DNA of 64,000 bases from Alphaproteobacteria bacterium (GTDB lineage: Bacteria > Pseudomonadota > Alphaproteobacteria > Caulobacterales > Maricaulaceae). The position numbers and the translations under genes are program-made. The notes below the pieces were generated by a model. That model was not told the origin of the DNA. It saw nothing but the letters and a program-made list of their open reading frames with translations, and ran no database searches. The DNA lies in contig JANSXV010000002.1 of assembly GCA_024742735.1 (NCBI GenBank), positions 248,001-312,000 of the forward strand. Reading direction: 5' to 3'. Positions 55,512 to 64,000 of this stretch are shown here, piece after piece; the first letter of the stretch is position 1, and each line of letters starts with the position of its first letter.

Positions 55512-56519
55512 ATGACCGAGACCCGCTACGACGTCCTGGGCGTCGGCAACGCCATCGTCGACGTGCTCGCCCAGGTGGATGAGGCCTTCATCACCACCCA
55601 TGAGCTGGCCAAGGACGCCATGCTGCTCATCGATGAAGAACGCGCGACCAGCCTCTACGCGGCCTTCCCGCCGTCTGAAGAGATTTCCGGCGGCTCAGCG
55701 GCCAACTCGCTGGCCGGCATCGCCAGCTTCGGCGCGCGCGGAGCCTATATCGGCAAGGTCGCAAACGATCAGCTCGGCGAGGTCTTCGCTCATGACCTGC
55801 GCGCGGCGGGCGTCGCCTACGACACCGCGCCGCTGGAGGGCGGGCCGGCCACCGCGCGCTGCCTGATCGCGGTGCCGCCCGATGCGCGCCGGGCCATGAA
55901 CACCTTCCTGGGCGCCTCGGCGCTCATGGATGAAGCCGATATCGACCAGGACTTGGTCAGGGCCTCAACGGTGACCTTCCTGGAGGGCTATCTGTTCGAC
56001 CGTGAGGAGGCCAAGCGCGCCTTCGTGCGCGCCGCCGAATACGCCCGCGCCGCCGACCGGCGGGTTGCGCTGACGCTTTCGGACATCTTCTGTGTGGAAC
56101 GTCACCGCGACAGCTTCCGCCAGCTGGTGAAGAACCATGTGGACGTGCTGTTCGCGAACGAAGCGGAGCTGAAATCGCTCTACGAGACCGAGGATTTCGA
56201 CGCGGCGCTGGCGTCGGTGCGGGCTGAAACCCGCGTGGCCGCCGTCACGCGCTCTGAAAAGGGCGCCGTGATCGTGTCCGGCGATGACGAGGCGCGTGTT
56301 CCTGCCACGCCGGTGGAGAAAGTGGTCGACACGACCGGCGCCGGCGACCTGTTCGCGGCGGGCTTCCTGACCGGGTATGCCCGCGGCGCCGGTCTGGAGA
56401 CCTGCGGCCGGCTGGGCGTGATCGCGGCCGGAGAGATCATCTCCCACATGGGCGCGCGCCCGCAGGTCAGTCTCGCCGATCTGGCGGCGAAGGCGGGGGT
56501 CGCGATCCCTGCTGCGTGA
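55512..56519 (+). CDS. PfkB-family sugar kinase (adenosine kinase-like)
   Basis: A 335-residue ribokinase-fold enzyme. GVGNAIVDVLAQVDE opens the chain, SGGSAANSLAGIASFG is the substrate-binding motif 1, and DTTGAGDLFAAGFLTG is motif 2 with the catalytic Asp. The sequence type is that annotated as adenosine kinase in alphaproteobacteria; fructokinase- or ribokinase-like specificity cannot be excluded. It is divergent from the ATP-grasp gene. Confidence 0.9.
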   Translation: MTETRYDVLGVGNAIVDVLAQVDEAFITTHELAKDAMLLIDEERATSLYAAFPPSEEISGGSAANSLAGIASFGARGAYIGKVANDQLGEVFAHDLRAAGVAYDTAPLEGGPATARCLIAVPPDARRAMNTFLGASALMDEADIDQDLVRASTVTFLEGYLFDREEAKRAFVRAAEYARAADRRVALTLSDIFCVERHRDSFRQLVKNHVDVLFANEAELKSLYETEDFDAALASVRAETRVAAVTRSEKGAVIVSGDDEARVPATPVEKVVDTTGAGDLFAAGFLTGYARGAGLETCGRLGVIAAGEIISHMGARPQVSLADLAAKAGVAIPAA

Positions 56520-56685
56520 ATGTCCCGGCGTTGCGCAGGCGTGGATAAATCGAAGCACGCAAGCCGCATCAAGTGTTTCACGCCGGTGACGTTTCACGCC
56601 TTAACCAGATTTTCAGCCTGAATGGTCCATTGTCGCCTCGACCCTGCGCAGTCCGTCTGCGCAAACGCCGACAGTTGGGGGCCTG

Positions 56686-58785
56686 ATGGCGCCGCTCAGA
56701 CATGCGATCTCCAGGGTGATGCGTTCGCTCGTGATGAAATTCACCCTGCTCAGCGGGTTGATGCTCATCGGGGCGACGGCCCTGCTCATGGGGATCGAGT
56801 TCAATCTCAAACGCGCCGAGAACACCGAGACCGGCCTGACGCGCGCCGAACTCATGACCGAGTTGTTCGCCGCGAATACGGCCGGATCCCTCGCTCAGAG
56901 CGATGTGCGCGCCCTGACACGCGCCGTGAATGACTTCCAGGCCCGGCCTGACGTCGCCTCGGTCACGGCGGTCGACGTCAACCGCCGCGTGCTCGCCTCC
57001 TGGGGCGAGGGCGTGCTCAATCCCGGCGAACGCGAGACCGATCAGCTGGTTCACGCCGCATTGGGCGCGGTCGACACCCGTATTGAGTCGCTCGGCCCGA
57101 CGATCCGGGTGGCCGAACCCGCCTTCGATGACGGCCGCCTGGTCGGCGCCGTGGTGGTCACAGTGCCCATGGCCGCCGTCGCAGAGCCCGCCATGAGCAT
57201 TCTGCGCCGCCAACTGCTGACGGCGTTCGGGGCGCTTCTGATCTTCCTGCCGATCATGGCGTTCGCAGTGCGCAAGGCGCTTGGGCCCATCGGCAAGCTG
57301 ACCGAGGCCGCGCGCCTGGCCAGCTCGCGCAAGCTGGATCTGCGCATCGAGGTGAACACCGGCGATGAGCTGGAGATGCTCGCCAACGCCTTCAATCGGA
57401 TGTTCGCGCGGCTGGACGCGTCCATGAAGCGGGTTCACCGCCTGGCCTATGTGGACATGGTCACCGAGCTGCCCAATCGCGAACGCTTCCGCAAGGAAGT
57501 CGAGCGCGTCAGCCGCGAGGCCGCCGAATCCGGCCATGAGGGCGCGATTCTGTTCCTGGATCTCGACCGGTTCAAGCGGGTCAACGATTCCCTTGGCATC
57601 GGCGAAGGCGACCGGTTGCTGGAAGCCGTCGGCCGGCGTCTGCGCGAAGCGGCGCGCGGCTGGGACCTGTCCAATGGCGCGGAGGGCGCGGAGCCGTCCA
57701 TGGTGGCGCGCCTGGGCGGGGACGAATTCACTGTGCTCATGCCGAAGCTGCGCGACGGGACGGACGCGGCGAGGCTGGCCCGTCGGATCATCGACGCGGT
57801 CCGGCGCCCGTTTGAAATCTCCGGCCATCAGGTCTTCCTGGGCATCTCGGCGGGCGCGGCGGTCTTCCCCCGCGACGGCGCCGATCCGGAAACCCTGTTG
57901 CGCCATGCCGACCTCGCCATGGCGGCGGCCAAGCGCAATGGCGGGAACGCCTGCGAATTCTTCGAAACCAGCATGAACCAGAGCGCCTTCGAGCGCCTGG
58001 TGCTGGAAAGCGAATTGCGCGAGGCCGTGCGAGAGGATCAGCTGGTGGTGTACTACCAGCCCAAGGTCGGCATGCATGGCGGCGCGATCGCCGGCGCCGA
58101 GGCGCTGGTGCGGTGGAACCATCCCACGGCCGGTCTTCTGTCGCCGGGCGCCTTCATCCAGGCGGCTGAGGAATGCGGCCTGATCGGTGAGATCGGCGAC
58201 TGGGTGCTGCGCCGGGCGTGCCGGGAGACCGCCGCGCTGGCCGCCCAGGGCCTGTCAGTCCCGGTCGCGGTCAATGTCTCTGCGATGCAGTTCGAAAGCG
58301 AAGGCTTCGCCCAGTCGGTCCTGGACGTCCTGGAGGAGACTGGTCTGCCGCCGGAAATGCTGGAGCTGGAGCTGACCGAGTCCACCGCCATGCGCGATCC
58401 CGAGCGGGTCATCGCCCAGATCGCCCCGCTGCGTGATATCGGCGTGACCTTCGCCATCGACGATTTCGGCACCGGCCATTCCAGCCTGTCCTATCTGACC
58501 CGCATGCCGTTTGACGTGTTCAAGATCGACCAGAGCTTCGTGCGCGACATGAGCAAGGACCATCACGCCCGCATCGTGGTCGAGACGATCCTGGCCATGG
58601 CCAGGTCGCTGAAGCTGAAGACCGTGGCGGAAGGGGTTGAAACCGCTGAACAATATGTCGCCTTGCGTGATCTCGGCGCCACCCTGGCCCAGGGCTATCT
58701 GTTCGGCCGGCCCATGCCCATGGACGATCTGGAAGAGTTCGCCCGGGCTGATGCCGGCGCCAAGGTGAGCGCGGCCGCGGGCTGA
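56686..58785 (+). CDS. membrane-bound GGDEF-EAL cyclic-di-GMP protein
   Basis: A 699-residue protein. Membrane helices at about 17-38 and 178-197 flank a periplasmic sensor region of about 140 residues; a HAMP linker follows (KALGPIGKLTEAARLASS). The diguanylate cyclase motif is intact (LGGDEF, 344-348), and the phosphodiesterase domain has an intact EAL motif (AEALVRW, 472-474) plus DDFGTGHSSLSYL and AEGVET. Both activities are therefore possible. A TTAACCAGATTTTCA sequence about 75 bases upstream resembles a CtrA site with one mismatch, which would suit cell-cycle-linked expression, but this is weak evidence. Confidence 0.95.
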   Translation: MAPLRHAISRVMRSLVMKFTLLSGLMLIGATALLMGIEFNLKRAENTETGLTRAELMTELFAANTAGSLAQSDVRALTRAVNDFQARPDVASVTAVDVNRRVLASWGEGVLNPGERETDQLVHAALGAVDTRIESLGPTIRVAEPAFDDGRLVGAVVVTVPMAAVAEPAMSILRRQLLTAFGALLIFLPIMAFAVRKALGPIGKLTEAARLASSRKLDLRIEVNTGDELEMLANAFNRMFARLDASMKRVHRLAYVDMVTELPNRERFRKEVERVSREAAESGHEGAILFLDLDRFKRVNDSLGIGEGDRLLEAVGRRLREAARGWDLSNGAEGAEPSMVARLGGDEFTVLMPKLRDGTDAARLARRIIDAVRRPFEISGHQVFLGISAGAAVFPRDGADPETLLRHADLAMAAAKRNGGNACEFFETSMNQSAFERLVLESELREAVREDQLVVYYQPKVGMHGGAIAGAEALVRWNHPTAGLLSPGAFIQAAEECGLIGEIGDWVLRRACRETAALAAQGLSVPVAVNVSAMQFESEGFAQSVLDVLEETGLPPEMLELELTESTAMRDPERVIAQIAPLRDIGVTFAIDDFGTGHSSLSYLTRMPFDVFKIDQSFVRDMSKDHHARIVVETILAMARSLKLKTVAEGVETAEQYVALRDLGATLAQGYLFGRPMPMDDLEEFARADAGAKVSAAAG

Positions 58786-59132
58786 GGCTTTCAAGCCAGG
58801 GTGCGTGGCAGAAATATCACGTGCAAATCCTTTCCGGAATTTAATTGCACAAGGCCCGCGTCTTGTGGCACAAATGCACCTGCAGGCGGTTTTCGCCGCC
58901 TGCTCCTGGATCAGCGCCGTCCCCCCGCGGCTTCCCAGGAACGACCAGCGCCGGCATCCCCATCCGGCGCGCCGCAGTGTCCTCACCCCGGGACCGAAGA
59001 GCGGCCACAAGACGCGCCCGGCGGTTCCCCCGACCGCCGGGCGCTATCCTTTCGGGTCCTACCCTCGCGTCCGCTCGGGTCTCGCTCACATCGCCGGATG
59101 CAAATCAGGGCGAGGCGCGCTAGACAGCGGCC
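58786..59132. other. 347-base gene-free region with stable hairpins
   Basis: No convincing protein is seen; open frames here have atypical composition. Structural elements are GTGCAA/TTGCAC arms around 58819-58852, GCAGGCGG-TTTTCG-CCGCCTGC near 58880-58903, and a perfect 12-bp stem GCGCCCGGCGGT (59014-59025) pairing with 59033-59044 over a 7-base loop. A small RNA or long leader of the next gene is possible. Confidence 0.4.
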
Positions 59133-59756
59133 ATGACGTTTTATGACGACGAGCCGACTCCGAGCGGGACCGAAGACGAAATCGCGCGCCTGCTGGATGA
59201 GATCCCGCTCTTGTACAAGGCCAAGGCGTTTGCGGAGTCCGTGACCGACCCGGCTTTCTTCTCGCGTCTGGGCGAGCCGCTGGATCGCCGCGAGCAGGCC
59301 CTGGCGCGCGCCTATCTGGACGGGCTGGGGTTTCCCGACGCGGAAGGCGCGTCCCTCGGCGACTGGTCGGACGCCGTGGCCGCGGCCGAGGCGCTGGACC
59401 GCGATCCCATGGCCTGGGAGGCCGAGGAGATGCTGCGGACCGGCCTTGTCGACCAGGTGCTCCAGCGCCTGGATGACGAGGCGCTGCAGATGGCGCTCTC
59501 CCTGGTCGCCTCCAAGATCGGGGACGCGGCCCGCGACGCCGCCGAAGCCAGCGCGGCGCTGGACGATGTCTATGACGAGGCGGTGGTCAACGCCGCCGCC
59601 GGCGGTCTCGTGCAGGCCGCCCACGGTGCGGCGCTGGTGATCCTGGCTGAAGCCGAGGACGATGATCCGCCCCATCCCTTTCTCGCGCGCGGGCGCCTGT
59701 TCGTGCGCGGGCGCTGGCCCGTGGGCGTGGCCGGCGCGACCTACAACATCCTTTAG
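59133..59756 (+). CDS. hypothetical protein, acidic
   Basis: A 207-residue acidic, mostly helical protein without signal peptide or membrane segment. Recognisable stretches are ARLLDEIPLLYKAKAFAESV, SLVASKIGDAARDAAEASAA and a C-terminal HPFLARGRLFVRGRWPVG that looks more conserved than the rest. I do not recognise a family. It ends 18 bases before xthA in the same direction, so the two may be cotranscribed, but nothing else links it to repair. Confidence 0.75.
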   Translation: MTFYDDEPTPSGTEDEIARLLDEIPLLYKAKAFAESVTDPAFFSRLGEPLDRREQALARAYLDGLGFPDAEGASLGDWSDAVAAAEALDRDPMAWEAEEMLRTGLVDQVLQRLDDEALQMALSLVASKIGDAARDAAEASAALDDVYDEAVVNAAAGGLVQAAHGAALVILAEAEDDDPPHPFLARGRLFVRGRWPVGVAGATYNIL

Positions 59757-59774
59757 GACAAGGAGGCGCGCGCC

Positions 59775-60587
59775 ATGGCCGGCCTGACCCTCGCCACGTG
59801 GAACATCAATTCAGTGCGCCTGCGCCATCCCCACATCGCGCGCTGGGCCGACGAAGCCCAACCCGACGTGATCTGCCTCCAGGAGATCAAGTGCCAGCCG
59901 GACCAGTTTCCGCGCAAGGAGTTCACGGCCATGGGCTATCCCCATGTCCATGTGCGCGGCCAGAAGGGCATGCATGGCGTGGCCATCGCCTCGCGCCTGC
60001 CCATCGAGGAGCTTGACGATCACAAGATCTGCCCCAGGGGCGAAGCGCGCTTCCAGCGCGTGAAGATCGAAGGGATCGAATTCCAGAATTTCTACATCCC
60101 CGCCGGCGGCGACGAGCCCGATCCGGAAACCAATCCGCGCTTCAAGCACAAGCTGGATTTCCTGGACGCGCTGGAAGCCTACGCCCGCAAGCGCTCCATG
60201 GAAGACGCCGACATCGTGCTCGTGGGCGATCTCAACATCGCCCCGCGCGAACATGACGTCTGGTCCCACAAGCAGCTTCTGAAAGTGGTCTCCCATACCC
60301 CGGTGGAGGTGGACGCGCTGGACCGGGTGCTGAGCGCGGGAGACTTCATCGATGTCGCCCGGGCGCTGATCCCGGAGCCGGAGAAGCTCTACACCTGGTG
60401 GAGCTATCGCAATCGCGACTGGCGCAAGTCCAATCGCGGCCGGCGCCTCGATCATATCTGGGTCAGCCCGAGCTTGCGCGGCCCCGCCCTCGCCGGCGGC
60501 CCCGGCGCCTTCGAGATCTGGGAGAACACCCGCGACTGGGAAAAACCCTCAGACCACGCGCCGGTGACGCTGCGATTGCGGGTGTAG
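59775..60587 (+). CDS. xthA: exodeoxyribonuclease III / AP endonuclease
   Basis: A 270-residue metal-dependent DNA-repair nuclease. The fold's catalytic elements are all present: LATWNINSVRLR, LQEIKCQ (metal glutamate), FYIPAGGDEPD, VGDLNIAPREHDVW (Asp/Asn pair), TWWSYR, RRLDHIWVS and the final KPSDHAPV with the catalytic His. It nicks DNA 5' to abasic sites and has 3' exonuclease activity. AAGGAGG lies before the ATG. Confidence 0.97.
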   Translation: MAGLTLATWNINSVRLRHPHIARWADEAQPDVICLQEIKCQPDQFPRKEFTAMGYPHVHVRGQKGMHGVAIASRLPIEELDDHKICPRGEARFQRVKIEGIEFQNFYIPAGGDEPDPETNPRFKHKLDFLDALEAYARKRSMEDADIVLVGDLNIAPREHDVWSHKQLLKVVSHTPVEVDALDRVLSAGDFIDVARALIPEPEKLYTWWSYRNRDWRKSNRGRRLDHIWVSPSLRGPALAGGPGAFEIWENTRDWEKPSDHAPVTLRLRV

Positions 60588-60590
60588 GGC

Positions 60591-61346
60591 TCAGCTGACC
60601 GCTTCGATCGCCTCCACCAGCCGCGCCAGATCCGCCTCGCTCGACAGGCTGTGATCGCCGCTCTTGCTCAGATGCAGCGTGACGTCGGCGCTTTGCAGGG
60701 CCTCCATCGTGCGTACGGCATGGGTCCAGGGCACATCGGGGTCGGCGTAGCCTTGAAGGATGCGCACGGGGCAGGTGACGGGGATGGGCGCGTTGAGGAT
60801 CGACCACTGGCGGCCGTCTTCGATCAGGCGCTTCGTGATGGCGTAGGGCGGGCCGTAGGCGCTGGGCGCCATCCACTTCCCCTCGGTTTGAATCGCTTCG
60901 CGGACATGCAGGGGGAAGGTCTCCCACATGAGCGCTTCGGTGAAGTCGGCGGCCGGCGCGATCAGGACCAGGGCCTTCACCCGATCCGGCCGCGCCATGG
61001 CCGCCAGCAGCGCCATCCAGCCGCCCATGGACGAGCCCACGAGGATTTGCGGGCCGTCCGTCGCCTCATCCAGCACCGCCAGGGCGTCCTCGCGCCAGCG
61101 GGTGATGGTGGCCTCCTCCCAGTCGCCGGATGAGGCGCCGTGGGCGAAATAGTCGAAGCGGGTGAAGGCGCGGCCGGTTTCGGCCGCCCACGCATCCAGA
61201 TGCGTCGCCTTGGTCCCGGTCATGTCCGACAGGAACCCGCCCAGAAACAGGACGCCCGTATCGGCCTTGTGACCAGCTCCGGCGCGCCGCCGGACGGCGA
61301 GCTCATGGCCGCCGTCGCGGGGCAGGGTCAGGGTCTGTTCGCTCAT
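60591..61346 (-). CDS. alpha/beta-hydrolase (ABHD10-like)
   Basis: A 251-residue cytoplasmic hydrolase. The nucleophile elbow is GSSMGGW, the oxyanion region is LFLGGFLSDMTGTKA, the acid is in GYADPDVPW and the histidine in SGDHSLSS. The sequence type, with FDYFAHGASSGDWEEATI, is close to the ABHD10/YcfP-like thioesterase or esterase group. Substrate unknown. It is convergent with xthA and divergent from the glycosyltransferase gene. Confidence 0.85.
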   Translation of the reverse strand: MSEQTLTLPRDGGHELAVRRRAGAGHKADTGVLFLGGFLSDMTGTKATHLDAWAAETGRAFTRFDYFAHGASSGDWEEATITRWREDALAVLDEATDGPQILVGSSMGGWMALLAAMARPDRVKALVLIAPAADFTEALMWETFPLHVREAIQTEGKWMAPSAYGPPYAITKRLIEDGRQWSILNAPIPVTCPVRILQGYADPDVPWTHAVRTMEALQSADVTLHLSKSGDHSLSSEADLARLVEAIEAVS

Positions 61347-61435
61347 GGCCGCCTCTCTACGATTGCGCGTCAGGCCTATCTGAACCCGCGCACGGGGCTG
61401 GACAAGGCGGGCCTGTGGTGGTCAGACGCGCGTCC

Positions 61436-62551
61436 ATGAATATTCTTCAGGTCATTCCCGAGCTCGACGCCGGCGGCGCGGAGCGCACCACGATCGAGGT
61501 CGCGCAAGCCGTGGTGAACGCGGGCGGGCGCTGTCTCGTCGCCAGCCGGGGCGGGCGCCTGGAGGCCGATCTCAAGGCTGCCGGGGGCGAGCTGGTGCGC
61601 CTCGACATGAAGACCAAGAACCCGCTGACGATCTGGCGCAACGCGGCGCGTCTGGCCGACGTGATTGGGGCCGAAGGCGTCGATCTGGTCCACGCCCGCT
61701 CGCGCGCGCCGGCCTGGAGCGCGAAATGGGCGGCGCAACGCACCGGCAAGCCCTTCGTGACGACCTATCACGGAACCTATAATGCGAAGACCGCGCTGAA
61801 GCGCGGCTACAACGCGGTGATGGCCTCCGGCGACCGGGTGATCGCCAACTCCCAATTCATCGCCGACCATGTCCGCGCCGAGCATGACGTGCGCGAAGAC
61901 CGGCTGCGCGTGATCCCGCGCGGGGTGGATGTCGGCCGGTTCGATCCTGTCGCCGTCTCGCCGGACCGGGTGCGCGCCCTGCGCCAGAGCTGGGGTGTGC
62001 GCGATTCAGAAACGCTGATCCTGCTGCCGGGCCGTCTGACCGAATGGAAGGGCCAGGCCTTCTTCATCAAGGTTCTCGAAGGGCTGGACCGGGAGACGAT
62101 CACGCTGGTCTGCCTGGGCGATGCGCAGGGCCGCCTCGATTATGCGCGCCATCTGGGCGAGGAGGCCCAGGCGATCGGGCTCGCCTTCGACATGCCCGGC
62201 CACGAAGCCGACATGCCCGCCGCCTACATGGCCGCCGACCTTGTGGTCTGCCCCTCGCTGGAACCTGAGGCCTTCGGGCGCACGGCCGCCGAGGCGCTGG
62301 CCATGGGCAAGCCGGTGATCGCCGCGGCCCACGGCGGCGCGCTGGAGGTGATCGATCCGTCCGTCGCCGGACAGCTGGCCGCGCCGGGCGATCTCGGCGC
62401 CTGGCGCGCCGCTGTCACCGAGGCGCTTGGCGAGGATGCGGCTGTTCGCGAGGCGCGCGGCGAGGCGGGGCGTTCGCGCATCACCTCGCAGTTTTCTGCT
62501 GCGGCGCTGCAAGAGGCCACCTTGCGGGTCTACCGCGAGCTTCTAGAGTAG
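61436..62551 (+). CDS. glycosyltransferase family 4
   Basis: A 371-residue GT-B enzyme. The N-terminal domain starts ILQVIPELDAGGAERTT, the acceptor-side loop includes VTTYHGTYNAKTALKRGYN, and the donor-binding E-x7-E motif is EAFGRTAAE within the C-terminal domain. It likely builds lipopolysaccharide or another cell-surface glycan. The start was set at MNILQ; an upstream in-frame GTG is open but unlikely. The next gene, four bases on, is a second glycosyltransferase. Confidence 0.93.
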   Translation: MNILQVIPELDAGGAERTTIEVAQAVVNAGGRCLVASRGGRLEADLKAAGGELVRLDMKTKNPLTIWRNAARLADVIGAEGVDLVHARSRAPAWSAKWAAQRTGKPFVTTYHGTYNAKTALKRGYNAVMASGDRVIANSQFIADHVRAEHDVREDRLRVIPRGVDVGRFDPVAVSPDRVRALRQSWGVRDSETLILLPGRLTEWKGQAFFIKVLEGLDRETITLVCLGDAQGRLDYARHLGEEAQAIGLAFDMPGHEADMPAAYMAADLVVCPSLEPEAFGRTAAEALAMGKPVIAAAHGGALEVIDPSVAGQLAAPGDLGAWRAAVTEALGEDAAVREARGEAGRSRITSQFSAAALQEATLRVYRELLE

Positions 62552-62555
62552 CGCC

Positions 62556-63545
62556 ATGCTCGGGTCCGACAGCCAGAAAGACCAGATCCTGGTCCTCCAT
62601 GACGGTGATCTCACCGAAACGGTGCGCATGCTTGCGCCGGCGCGCCGGATTCGCGAACACCACCGCAAGGCCCGGATCACGCTGCTGTGCGGCGAGGACT
62701 TCGAGAGCCTTCTCAAGCACTGCCCCTATTTCGACGCCGTCGAGCCGACGCTCGCCGAGGCCGCCGGGCGCAATTTCTTTGACCGGATCAAGGCCGCGCG
62801 AAATTCGCGCTTCTCGGTGATCTATGATCTCGGCGCCGGCGGCGCGGCGGGCAAGATCAAGCGCGCGGCGCGCTTTTCCGGCGGCAAGTGGATCGATGCG
62901 GCCAATCCCGGCAAGGCGCCGGGCCATCCGCTGGACGTCTATGCGGCCAATCTTGCTGCAGCCGGCCTGGGCGGCCCGGCTTCGATCCAGCTGGGCGCTG
63001 GGGATGCGCCGAGTGTGGACTGGGTGGATTTCGTGGCCAAGCAGTCACGCACGCTGGATCCGGCCTATTTCGGACTGCAGGGCGCCTTCGCCCTGTTCGC
63101 CCCGGCTGGTGATGACAGCCCGCCCGCCCAGCGCTGGCCCAAGGAACGCTGGGCCTCCCTGGCCGACCAGCTGCAGGAAAAGGGTCTGGAGCCGGTCATC
63201 GTCGGCGGGCCGTCGACCCGGGAGCTCGGGCGCTATGTCGCCCACATGGTGCCGGGCGCGCGCGACCTGACCGGCCGGGCGAACCTTGTTCAGCTCGCCG
63301 GACTTGGCCGGAACGCGTCAGGGGCCTTCGGTGAAGACGTGCCGCTCCTGCACCTGATCGTGGCCGCCGGCGCCCCGGCGGTGTTGTTCCACCCCGGCGA
63401 TACCGCGCCGGTGGAGCGCGCCCCGCGCGGGCCGGAGCCCACAGTGCTCATGCACGCGCCGACGCTGGCTCAGATCAGCGCCCCTGAGGCGGTGCAGGCC
63501 TTGCGCTGCGCGGGCGGCTTTGATCGCGGCGCGGCTGCGGCGTGA
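62556..63545 (+). CDS. glycosyltransferase family 9-like (heptosyltransferase type)
   Basis: A 329-residue protein of GT-B type. ILVLHDGDLTETVRMLAPARRI replaces the usual first strand of heptosyltransferases, PYFDAVEPTL and YDLGAGGAAGKIKRA follow, and the C-terminal donor domain shows FAPAGDDSPPAQRWPKERWASL, VIVGGPSTRELG and DLTGRANLVQLAGL. Family 9 enzymes add heptose or related sugars to the lipopolysaccharide core. It follows the family 4 enzyme by four bases, suggesting a shared surface-glycan step. Confidence 0.85.
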   Translation: MLGSDSQKDQILVLHDGDLTETVRMLAPARRIREHHRKARITLLCGEDFESLLKHCPYFDAVEPTLAEAAGRNFFDRIKAARNSRFSVIYDLGAGGAAGKIKRAARFSGGKWIDAANPGKAPGHPLDVYAANLAAAGLGGPASIQLGAGDAPSVDWVDFVAKQSRTLDPAYFGLQGAFALFAPAGDDSPPAQRWPKERWASLADQLQEKGLEPVIVGGPSTRELGRYVAHMVPGARDLTGRANLVQLAGLGRNASGAFGEDVPLLHLIVAAGAPAVLFHPGDTAPVERAPRGPEPTVLMHAPTLAQISAPEAVQALRCAGGFDRGAAAA

Positions 63546-63648
63546 GCGCCTTGATCGACCAGCCCTGTTTAAGATATTCGCTGTTTCCCGCGTTTCAGAT
63601 GAGCTATTCTGAGCGTTCAATCAACCGCAGTCGCCATGGAGAAGACGC

Positions 63649-64000
63649 ATAGCCCGACGTCCGCACGCCGCGCCGCCGCCCAAGAAGGAAGGCCCGCGCA
63701 TTAACCGGGAGATCCGCACCGCCCGGGTGCTCCTGATCGATGAAACTGGAGAAAAGCAGGGCGAGATGCCCATCGAGGCCGCGCTGGAAGCCGCGTCCGA
63801 GGCCGGGCTCGACCTGGTCGAAGTCTCGCCCAACGCCAATCCGCCCGTCTGCAAGATCGTCGATTACGGCAAGCTGAAGTATCAGGAGCAGAAGAAGAAG
63901 GCCGAGGCCAAGAAGAAGCAGAAGACCCAGGACGTCAAAGAGATCAAGATGCGTCCGAACATCGACATCCACGATTACCAGGTCAAAACCAAAGCCATGA
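63649..64000 (+). CDS. infC: translation initiation factor IF-3, 5' part, with likely AUA start
   Basis: The frame encodes the first 117 residues of IF-3 ([41 protein letters not shown], the lysine-rich linker, and [19 protein letters not shown]) and runs off the right edge. IF-3 polices start-codon choice on the 30S subunit. No ATG, GTG or TTG is in frame before the conserved domain; a GGAG seven bases upstream points to ATA, giving [15 protein letters not shown], which fits alphaproteobacterial IF-3. The frame is closed by TGA at 63610, just upstream. A non-AUG start fits the known autocontrol of infC. Confidence 0.9.
   Translation, partial: MARRPHAAPPPKKEGPRINREIRTARVLLIDETGEKQGEMPIEAALEAASEAGLDLVEVSPNANPPVCKIVDYGKLKYQEQKKKAEAKKKQKTQDVKEIKMRPNIDIHDYQVKTKAM

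Noticed and set aside
58801-59146. Overlapping 110-residue open frames in the gap after the GGDEF-EAL gene
   Set aside because: Both are Arg/Pro/Ser-rich with no ribosome site or family resemblance; hairpins in the gap explain the sequence better as non-coding.

Overview
The window is a gene-dense, high-GC stretch (mostly around two-thirds G+C by eye) of an alphaproteobacterial chromosome. Gene content and order (miaB-phoH-ybeY-corC-lnt, XRE regulator-metK-trmB, rimP-nusA-ylxR-infB, ffh-rpsP, sdhCDAB, LDH-type mdh, zapE, fur, tsaB, nfuA) and alphaproteobacterial intergenic palindromes suggest a Caulobacter-like marine lineage such as Maricaulales/Hyphomonadaceae. That placement is inference; no 16S rRNA gene, tRNA, CRISPR array, transposase or prophage was seen.

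Layout. 1-3035: the start of a CitE-like lyase, a pyridoxal kinase fused to a DUF429 domain, and a serine hydrolase. 3056-5266: rpsP and ffh. 5527-9891: a small lipoprotein, gshB, then a GCS2-family amidoligase and an AstE-type deacylase, separated from gshB by a field of palindromes. 10016-17942: asd, mdh, a small ORF, zapE with a possible coupled micro-ORF, a secreted alpha/beta-hydrolase with a membrane tail, mmsA and an AprI-like protein. 18007-22143: a divergent arsenic locus (arsC-acr3-porin-arsH versus arsR). 22195-23891: two tandem acyltransferases. 24007-27421: succinate dehydrogenase. 27616-32234: an SDR, a DUF885 protein, a small exporter and a TetR regulator with a clear operator. 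32528-38231: the infB operon read leftward from a promoter and a leader terminator. 39144-47162: trmB, metK with a strong palindrome at its start, an XRE regulator, and the tightly overlapping lnt-corC-ybeY-phoH-miaB operon. 47297-49204: an AT-richer two-gene accessory insert (TcmP plus its three-Cys partner) between miaB and fur. 49348-64000: fur, rimI, tsaB, nfuA, a stress protein, an ATP-grasp enzyme, a ribokinase-family sugar kinase, a GGDEF-EAL protein, xthA, two glycosyltransferases and the start of infC, which appears to use an AUA start codon.

How the parts relate. Most genes are housekeeping: translation (rpsP, infB, infC, nusA, rimP, trmB, miaB, tsaB), membrane and lipoprotein biogenesis (ffh, lnt), central carbon metabolism (sdh, mdh, mmsA) and thiol/Fe-S biology (gshB, nfuA, fur). 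The best candidate for an uncharacterised system is the TcmP/three-Cys cassette: two adjacent genes of clearly different base composition, breaking an otherwise conserved fur-miaB neighbourhood. Other points of interest are the kinase-DUF429 fusion, the amidoligase/deacylase pair, a porin inside the ars operon, and several well-formed cis elements (TetR operator, Fur-like box before sdhC, metK palindrome, rimP leader terminator).
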